Below, one piece after another: positions 58,301-64,000 of a stretch of DNA of 64,000 nucleotides. The DNA is taken from positions 310,001 to 374,000 of the forward strand of contig CAWUHX010000236.1 in assembly GCA_963922205.1 (NCBI GenBank), read 5' to 3'. Source of the DNA: Romanomermis culicivorax (taxonomy: Eukaryota; Nematoda; Enoplea; Mermithida; Mermithidae). Each line of letters starts with the position of its first letter. The first letter of the stretch is position 1. A program made the translations under genes and the position numbers. The notes beneath the pieces are model-generated. The model was given only the letters and a program-made list of their open reading frames with translations, had not been told where the DNA came from and did not search any database.

Positions 58301-61300
58301 TAATGTGGGCACAATATGAGCAATAACGCAATACCTGTGTAAAGCAAGCGTAACATTGGCTTTGTACTGTGTTTTTTCATAGTAAAAGGAGGTAAATTTT
58401 TTATATTAGTTACAAACTTATCTTAAACGCCTTTTTCTTGTTTTTGTATAGGGCCAAAATATCACTGGCACTGGCATTTTTTACGATTTGGTGGCTCATG
58501 TGCCCAAATCGAGTTTAGACCCTGAAGCCCGCGAAACCTTGGCCCTGATGGCTGCTCGGAGCCAAGACTCGAGCGAACATAACGGTGGGGCGTCCGCGGG
58601 AGTAAACAACTCCATCGTGGGAGAAAGTTATATCGAAAAGTACACGCGGGGCATATCCGAAGTTGAGAGCATTTTGGCCTTAGACCGGTTGAGACAGGTT
58701 CGGTTTTACTTTATCTCGTGTAGAGCACAGTAGTCGTTTAAACTTGCCTGAATTTTAGTTTTTATAAATTTTTTTCGACAATTGACAACTCTTCGACAAT
58801 TTTGGCAATTTTCGACAATTAGCAACTTTTGTTAAACCTTTACGCAAACAGTCTTTAAAAAGACAAATCTAGTTCCACTTTACATTGTTCTTCAGTTCTC
58901 TACACTTGCGTTTATTTTCCTTCTAATTCACGCGTTTTCTGCGAACCTTGTGAAAATACATCAACTATGCCTCTAAATTTAGTTGGGTAAATCGCTGATT
59001 TTGGCGAGGCAGTACCATGATCTTTTTGTTTGGTTAACGGCATGTGCTACGAGTGTGTCAGGTCACAGCACTCTATAGCTATGAAACGTGTTTTCTCATT
59101 CGCTCAGGGTCTGCTACAGAGCTATTAACCGGTTACAAGACCTAACAGTTAGAAATCGGCTGTTTTCCGTAAAGTCGCAAAAAAGCACAGATTATGCACA
59201 TTTCAAGCTTGGAGCAGGATGACTGATTTCATGAAATTAACCGGCAATGTTGTTTGTGCCCAGCTGAATTCTTTACTCCCATTATGCTTTTTCACTGATA
59301 ATAACTGTCTAATTACGACGAAAACTATGGCTTGAAATACACTGAACTATAATATCATAAATCAATCTTTTCCACATCACTTTTTAAGAAATTTTACCAC
59401 CTATACTCGATTCAACTTGAAATGACTGATATAGCGATCGGAAGTTCGTGTTATGTTTACTTCACTGCTTAGGTCAGAAGACGTCAGCAATATAACTCAA
59501 GATACTATCAGCTTGCATCCAACTGACTACTGTAGGTCACTTAAAGGAGCTTCCTATTAGCAATCAGCTAAGTGCAGTGCAACAGTCCTCAAGCAGAAAT
59601 AAACACAACTTTCAGTCACTAATTAGTAACTGGAAACTCTAACTCTTGCAATCGAAGGGCAATCAGGGTCTCCCCAGATGTTCCTAGAGGTTTACACAAA
59701 TATACAGAACTCACTATACTAATGTCCAGACCGGCTGGGGACTCTCCTTGGTAATGGGTCTTGTGTAAACAGGCTCCCGCCTCCGCTAAATGCGCAAGTA
59801 AATAATAATAAATAATAATACTAATAATATAAAAATATTATGTGAATAAATGTGGTGGGCTGTCAGCATTCCGATTTACTGGGTGAAACAGTACAAATAT
59901 AAAAGTAGTGAACGCGACTCGCCCCCAACACAAACAAAGTATAAGAATCGTAAACATCTTGTTTCTTGGTCAAATTGTGACTTCGTCCATTCACCAATTG
60001 TGCATAGATGTGGGATGACTGCTACCGTAAGTACATCCCCAACATTCAGCAAACGCAGCCTTACTAGAGATCAGGAAATTAATTTCGATAATCCTGAAAT
60101 GATTGAAAAGACTGATTATCTGAGACTTTGTATCATGGAAAGAAATTTATAGAATAGAGTCAACAAGCCTTCCATAATTTTCAATTAAACTTTAGCTGCG
60201 GCCTCGCTGCACCGATCATTTCAAAATGAATGGAGTATAGTAGTGTACCATTTTTCCCGGGTAGTAAAAGTTTTTTCCATGTCTCAGATAAGGGTTATAC
60301 CCCCAATCTTCTATGTTGTTGTCTATTGTGAATCAGTTTACACATAGTGTTAACCAAGCCTGTAGCCAGGAATTTTGTTCTGGAGCCACATTTTTTCCAC
60401 TCTATTTACTGTAAAATTCGCATTTCTGACTTGACTCTTTCTTGAAAAATAGCCCAAAAAACCACTACCTCTGCTATTTTCAGCATTTAAAACATTTCGG
60501 GGGCCATGGCCTCTAACCCACATGCCTACACGCCTGGTGTTGAGCTTTGCTCCACATCTCTTGTGTGTAAAATACTGATGTAGTTTCTCGCATCTGCATA
60601 TAATTTATACAGTGCTTTCGAATCACAGATTCGGGCATTCTAGACTTTGTGCAGTCGTTTCCATTTTCTCCGATTTACATTTTCTGTACAACTGCGCAAA
60701 CTGCATTTTTCAAGGAAGTCGCAATCAGAGAGCTTTTGGGGGCGAGTGTAAAACGATCCATGAAGAAAACTACGAGTTTACCCATAGCCGAAGCTTTAAG
60801 AAACGTAAAAAACTTTACACACCGACGAAAAATATATACTTTACATTGAGCAATATTTGTTTCAGCCGACTTTGTGTCTAATGCCCAGGTCGGAGAGTAC
60901 AGGTTTGGCGCGATTTACAAAATCGGAAAATTTATGTGAGTTTCAACTGTAATTTTGATTTTCTTTTTTCTCAGTACGTTACGTATAGCACTTTACAGCT
61001 CGGCCCACCTATCTTAATCTGAGGCCCTTTTACTCGGGAAGACGTACGTGTAAAGTGTTGTAAAGTTGTCGTAAAAATTTCTCCAGCTGCAGCTTGCGAA
61101 AATTGATAAGTGTTTTTCGGGAAAAAATTTACACGAAATAGATGGAGCGGAACACAATTGTTTCATGTTGTAAAGTGGATACCTGGAATGAAATCAAACC
61201 TTTTTCCAGCCTGTGAATTTGGCGTATATTGGCTTCTTAATTGTTAGCTAATATAAACTTTATAAAACTGAAAATGTCTGTTAGGTTTCTGGCTCTTTAT

Positions 61301-61677
61301 CCCCGGCATGGTTGTAAAGTGTTTTTTCACAGAATTCAAATATCCAAACCTTGCTGCTTTTTCTGTTTTATAGTTACAAACTTAACCAGTCCGTCTTCGT
61401 TGATTTTACCGTCAAAAAAATCATTGACGTCTCTGAAAGAAGAAAATCATCAAGAGCATGTAAAGTGATTTGAAGAAATTTTTTATTGCTTCGCTGTGAC
61501 TAACATAATTTTCAGCAAAATGCCATCGATCCACAAGAACCAAAAACGTCCAGTTTGGCGTCTAGCGGCTATGGATCGCAGCATTTTTTGGCCAAAAATA
61601 GGGATAGTGAGTTTTTTTAGACAAAAATCTCGAAGGTCTTTTTATTTAATCTTTTTCCAGGCGACGATTCGGTGTAA
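43301..61677 (+). CDS. KIF13: KIF13/Kinesin-73 type kinesin-3 motor
   Basis: About 33 exons keep frame at every GT-AG junction, giving ~1,571 residues. Exons: 43301-43367, 43426-43519, 44051-44124, 44183-44275, 44339-44519, 44580-44667, 44722-44856, 44919-45031, 45085-45190, 45246-45458, 45514-45618, 45676-45810, 45916-46040, 46099-46211, 46277-46420, 48417-48624, 48764-48929, 48991-49140, 49229-49423 (or from 49274), 49480-49713, 51585-51836, 52087-52301, 53151-53283, 53596-53969, 56592-56647, 56707-56837, 57452-57667, 58452-58697, 60715-60804, 60866-60935, 61374-61459, 61516-61606, 61661-61677. The N-terminal motor has [14 protein letters not shown]-loop GQTGSGKS, switch I SSRSH and switch II DLAGSE. 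Then follow a neck coiled coil, an FHA domain (~440-545), KIF1B/DUF3694 regions ([25 protein letters not shown]) and a GYGSQ tail motif. Family members carry vesicles to microtubule plus ends. No CAP-Gly is found, and the last 5 exons are less certain. Confidence 0.93.
46421..48416. other. KIF13 intron 15, with a MITE
   Basis: A 2-kb AT-rich intron. Positions 46,550-47,300 repeat loosely related AAATTTCGGCGAAATT-like phrases. Positions 47,886-48,066 are a dispersed repeat beginning GCCTGTAGCCAGGAATTTT and ending CTGCTTACAGGCC, with a second copy at 60,358-60,536 in intron 28. No coding exon is recognised. Confidence 0.6.
49714..51584. other. KIF13 intron 20, with MITE and ~40-bp array
   Basis: Contains MITE copy 2 (50,674-50,839) and a degenerate tandem array from about 51,060 to 51,510. 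The array phrase is an AGATCCTGCAGGTT-like half followed by TATCCAATGCAAAAT, at roughly 40-41-base spacing (51,087; 51,167; 51,208; 51,250; 51,290; 51,330; 51,370; 51,453; 51,493). The open frames on both strands across it arise from this periodicity and are not genes. Confidence 0.65.
50674..50839. mobile_element. ~165-bp G-run MITE, copy 2
   Basis: Starts CGTACCCGTAAGTAGTCCGA and ends CCCCAATTACAGGTATG. It is shorter and more diverged than the copies at 40.7 and 63 kb. It lies in KIF13 intron 20, in the same orientation. Confidence 0.7.
52302..53150. repeat. KIF13 intron 22 filled with short degenerate repeats
   Basis: Almost the whole intron is built from variants of a 24-40-base phrase, GTGTGCTNAAAACTGCAGTGTAAA (with N standing for a variable base). 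The spacing is ragged: near 52,805-52,880 it is close to 24 bases, and elsewhere nearer 37-40. The GTGTAAA piece is also a consensus-like 5' splice site. No coding sequence is present. Confidence 0.6.
53970..56591. other. KIF13 intron 24, pyrimidine-rich
   Basis: A 2.6-kb intron whose plus strand is dominated by T with C (TTTTCGTTTTTC, CATTTTTGGC phrases repeated), especially 53,990-54,750 and 55,370-56,580. A GCGAAGC hairpin repeat lies at 54,893. Phe-rich plus-strand frames and Lys-rich minus-strand frames here are composition artefacts. Confidence 0.6.
56838..58451. repeat. KIF13 introns 26-27, repeated phrases
   Basis: Intron 26 has a tripled phrase TAAAGTTAAAG...ATTGATA at about 56,873, 57,046 and 57,370. 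Intron 27 (57,668-58,451) is largely made of roughly 40-base variants of a CAATATTGAGTTTACACTGT-AGTTTTTTATAGT phrase. Both are noncoding. Exon 27 (57,452-57,667) lies between them and is annotated within the KIF13 gene. Confidence 0.55.
58698..60714. other. KIF13 intron 28, with retroelement end and MITE
   Basis: Positions 59,700-59,835 resemble the 3' end of a non-LTR retrotransposon or SINE (GACTCTCCTTGG...GGCTCCCGCCTCCGCTAAAT) ending in an AAT-repeat tail. Positions 60,358-60,536 are the second copy of the GCCTGTAGCCAGGAATTTT repeat. A 100-codon frame at 59,850-60,152 is unassigned and may be chance. I could not place an extra kinesin exon here. Confidence 0.5.
59700..59835 (+). mobile_element. 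Probable non-LTR retrotransposon/SINE 3' end
   Basis: GC-richer sequence with CCGGCTGGGGACTCTCC and GGCTCCCGCCTCC, followed by AATAATAATAAATAATAATA. The combination is typical of jockey/CR1-like 3' untranslated tails in insects. No reverse transcriptase frame precedes it, so the insertion is 5'-truncated or a SINE. Confidence 0.4.
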
Positions 61678-62004
61678 AGTGAATTTCGTGATTTTTTCAG
61701 TTTGTGAACTATTGTCGAATTTCGGGAACTTTGCTAATTCGAAGGTGGACAATTATTTTTCTTCCATACTTCTGTTTGTGTAACGTGCTTCCCTTTTTCC
61801 GTAAATCATGATGTTTAAACTAGTCATTTTTGTATGTTTTTAAACGGGTCGTTTACTTTTTGGAAGACTCGCAGTTTTTGTAATTTATTATTTTTTTGTG
61901 TATTGTTTTGATTTTTATTGAAATTCGGTATTGAACCTTTCACAATTGCGCGCCATAATTGATAAGGATATAATTCGATCCTCAAGTTTGTTAGGTTGTT
62001 GATA
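61678..62004. other. KIF13 3' flank / MRPS18C 5' flank
   Basis: If KIF13 ends at the TAA at 61,675-61,677, this 327-base AT-rich spacer holds its 3' untranslated region and the MRPS18C promoter. Alternatively, KIF13 may continue: a TTTTTTCAG acceptor precedes an open stretch at 61,701-61,745. No canonical AATAAA is present. Confidence 0.4.
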
Positions 62005-62651
62005 ATGCCAATTCTGAAAAAACAATTACTGTATGTAGGAAATTCCCAGGTCCTCCGTTACCCGTGAATCTACTTTCCTTGTGTATAATTTTTCTGGAAA
62101 TGACTCTTCGATTTTCTTCGACCAACTTTCTGAGGTGAAGAGTTTATTACCGTTTAGAGATCCAGGAATTTTTTTTATCGAAAATACTTGTTTTGTTAAG
62201 GTTACGAGCGTCGGAGATTTCACCGAAAAATTTGCATAGCGCTTCTTTCCCGTCATCCGCTGCCACCGAACCACCCAAAAAGCAGATAGATGGTAGTTCG
62301 CTGATCGCCCAAATGCGGAGAATCGATTTTTTCAAATTTCTGAGACAATTTCTTTTAGGCTCTCACAATCCATTCGAACGACCGAAAATTCGTTGCTTGG
62401 CTTGCGAATTCGGGTTGAAATTCGATTATAAAAACACGAGGCTTTTAAGTCAATTTTTATCGTCGTTTTCCGGCCGTTTGTTCGACAAGCACATTACGGG
62501 ATTGTGTGAAAGAAAGCAATTGGAGCTGCGTCAAGCCGTCGAAACGGCCCGCCGGGCCGGTTTGGCCCCCATTTTGACGAAAAATTTGAAATTTTTGCGC
62601 GATCCGAAAATTTGCGACCCGATGAATCCTGTTAAACCTAATCCGTTCTGA
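62005..62651 (+). CDS. mRpS18C: Mitochondrial ribosomal protein S18C (bS18m)
   Basis: Three exons, 62005-62030, 62201-62292 and 62359-62651, give 136 residues. The first intron (GTATGT...GTTAAG) splits Leu9. The second is only 66 nt (GTAGTT...TTTTAG) and contains no in-frame stop, so an unspliced reading stays open. Exon 3 carries the S18 domain: RCLACEF, FDYKNTRLLSQFLSSFSGR, KHITGLCERKQLELRQAV, LAPILTKNLKFLRDPKICD. This follows human MRPS18C closely in order, spacing and its DPK-C end, rather than MRPS18A or B. The product sits in the small subunit of the mitochondrial ribosome. The basic N-terminus (MPILKKQLLLRASEI) fits a mitochondrial targeting presequence. It lies about 330 bases past KIF13 and 1 kb before WDTC1, on the same strand. 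Confidence 0.88.
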
Positions 62652-63003
62652 TGTTTTGCGGACGTATTGATTTTATAAAGTTTTCGCACTTTATAAAGTC
62701 TTCGTTTTCGTGGTGTTTGGGATTTGATATTCAAAAAGCAGGTTTAAACGCTCGCAAATTTGTTGACGCGGCATTCAATTTTACTGTACCAGAATAGATC
62801 ATATCACTAAGCATTAGGGACGAAACGTTAGCCCTCTTTTGATTGGCCGAAATTACCGCCCCCTTGTTGATTGGTCAAAATTTTTGAGATGTCGAAAATG
62901 CATTATATGCGTTTCAAAAAGGAAATACTGAAAATTTTCCAGCGCTTCGCGCGGAATTTCAAATCAGGCATTATTTGAAAATGAAGTTTCTGTCGGCTAT
63001 AAG

Positions 63004-63203
63004 TATACCTGTAAGACCTCCGACCAGTTGGGGAGGGGGGTAGAAAAAAGTCGAAATTTTTCCCAAAAAAGGCCCAAAAACATACACTTCTTTGAAAATT
63101 TTTTCCAAACTGGGGGGGTTGGGGGGAATGATTTTGGGTACTGGGTTGGCCAAGTTGGGGGGGGGGGGTCCCCCCCAACCCCCCCCCCCCAAGTACAGGT
63201 ATG
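63004..63203. mobile_element. ~200-bp G-run MITE, copy 3
   Basis: TATACCTGTAAGACCTCCGA at the left end and AAGTACAGGTATG at the right. Internal GTCGAAATTTTTCCCAAAAA and TTGGCCAAGTTGGG are as in copy 1. Confidence 0.8.
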
Positions 63204-63352
63204 GCTATAAGTCACTGTTTTTTGCCCTGTGCCTCTTCCCCAAATGGCGGAAGAAGTAAAAAAAATTATTTTCCCATTTTCCTCCAGGCGGTTTTTCGCC
63301 TAATATGTATTTTTCATAATTTTTCCTTTAAAATTTTCCTTAAGCTTAGGGT

Positions 63353-63556
63353 CATACCTGTAAGACCTCCGACTAGTTGGGGGGGGGGTAGAAAAAAGTC
63401 GAAATTTTTCCCAAAAAAGGCCAAAAAACATACACTTTTTGGCAAATTTTTTTAATTTTTTCCAAACTGGGGGGGGGGGTGGGGGGGTAAATGATTTTGG
63501 GTACTGGGTTGGCCAAGTTGGGGGGTCCCCCCCCAACCCCCCCAAGTACAGGTATG
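63353..63556. mobile_element. ~200-bp G-run MITE, copy 4
   Basis: CATACCTGTAAGACCTCCGA at the left end and CAAGTACAGGTATG at the right. It is the closest match to copy 1 at 40.7 kb, including the AATTTTTTTAATTTTTTCCA segment, and is probably a recent family member. Confidence 0.8.
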
Positions 63557-63691
63557 CTGAGGGTACAGCAGCTGCCCCCCGAAGGGCGCAGTGCTGTTGA
63601 GGCTCTTCCAAATTAAGTTGTTAGTTAAAACGCTTAGTCCCTAATGCTTAGTGATAATACCCGCATCGCTGTTCTTCAGGTCATCAAGTAC

Positions 63692-64000
63692 ATGGTCAGT
63701 ATGGCTCGATGTTGCAACAATTTAACCCAAAATTTCTATAGGAGACAAGAAAGTGTAAACTACAAATGATTTTCATGAAACTCCTTCACTATATTAATTT
63801 ATTCCTCCGTTAAGGACTTTATTCGGCGTAATTTCGAACGTAAATTTTACGTTGACGATCCGTTTATCGCCCGTTTAGGATTATGGGCCGAATTGGAAGT
63901 TGGATTCTTTTCTGGAGTCACTGTTCGTTTTTAAATAAAATTTCTTTAACATAGGGTCACGCGGGTTGTGTAAATTGTTTGGCTTGGAACGAAAAAGGAA
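63692..64000 (+). CDS. WDTC1: WDTC1 / adipose homologue, 5' part (runs off window)
   Basis: Exons 63692-63754, 63815-63898 and 63955 onward are joined by GT-AG introns; the second is 56 nt. The start reads MVSMARCCNNLTQNFYRRQE, then RRNFERKFYVDDPFIARLG, LWAELE, and the first WD repeat, GHAGCVNCLAWNEKG. This matches the N-terminus of WDTC1 (Drosophila adipose, DCAF9), whose human form has FERRYHVTDPFIRRLGLEAE then LQGHSGCVNCLEWNEKG. The full protein has WD40 repeats plus TPRs, acts as a substrate receptor of CUL4-DDB1 ubiquitin ligase and restrains fat storage. Only ~63 codons are inside the window. The start codon is uncertain: the ATG at 63,701 is also in frame, and an upstream exon may exist. 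Confidence 0.85.

Larger units (their letters stand above)
62652..63691. other. Spacer with two tandem MITE copies
   Basis: Contains a GCGAAGC hairpin repeat (62,944, inverted) and MITE copies 3 and 4, only 150 bases apart and in the same orientation. Long C/G runs (up to about 14) mark both. The WDTC1 promoter presumably lies between 63,560 and 63,690, but no core element is recognised. TAGTCCCTAATGCTTAGTGA at 63,636-63,655 is inversely related to the sequence at 62,803-62,823, so the two MITEs may sit inside a larger ~0.85-kb inverted-ended element (62,800-63,655). Confidence 0.5.

Noticed and set aside
63028-63611. Pro/Gly-rich frames over the G-run MITEs
   Set aside because: They are translations of homopolymer G/C runs within noncoding MITE copies 3 and 4.

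Overview
This is a stretch of animal nuclear genome. It is AT-rich and intron-rich, with canonical GT-AG introns (several only 55-70 nt), and packed with DNA transposons and MITEs. The protein families, short introns and one TATA-box secreted-peptide gene fit an invertebrate, most likely an arthropod; the species cannot be named from sequence alone. Host genes read here have intact frames across all splice junctions, while the transposon genes and one acetyltransferase are visibly broken. This argues that the breaks are real decay rather than base-calling error.

Layout. 1-5.2 kb: AT-rich noncoding DNA with a decayed arylalkylamine-type N-acetyltransferase on the minus strand. 5.2-7.3 kb: a complete three-exon transgelin/calponin-type muscle protein gene. 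10.5-11.1 kb: a two-exon gene for a small secreted, Asn/Arg-rich peptide with a clear TATA box. 12.4-13.25 kb: a 0.9-kb TIR element. 13.699-33.555 kb: a 19.86-kb DNA transposon with a 9-bp target duplication and long (~380 bp) terminal inverted repeats. It carries a Mutator-like transposase gene (CG-1-like domain, DDE core, SWIM and PHD fingers) on the plus strand and a divergent Upf1-like SF1 helicase gene on the minus strand, both decayed. A 10-base word, CAGCTACYCA, is hugely over-represented in it, and its orientation flips at the divergent centre. The right TIR was later hit by a 1.9-kb insertion that contains a Tc1/mariner-type nonautonomous element filled with CAAGC repeats. 33.9-42.2 kb: nested MITEs, including a 2-kb inverted repeat, a TA-flanked 1.6-kb element and a hAT-type MITE with an 8-bp duplication.

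43.3-61.7 kb: a KIF13/Kinesin-73 motor gene of about 33 exons, with motor, FHA and KIF13-type stalk regions but no CAP-Gly domain seen. 62.0-62.65 kb: mitochondrial ribosomal protein S18C. 63.7 kb to the window end: the first exons of WDTC1 (Drosophila adipose), cut by the window edge. These three genes are tandem on the plus strand. They have no evident shared function and look like ordinary housekeeping neighbours. Between and inside them lie copies of the same MITE families seen further left.

The best candidate for an undescribed system is the giant Mutator-like element: a transposase plus a captured RNA/DNA helicase, organised as two divergent arms marked by a strand-polar repeated word.
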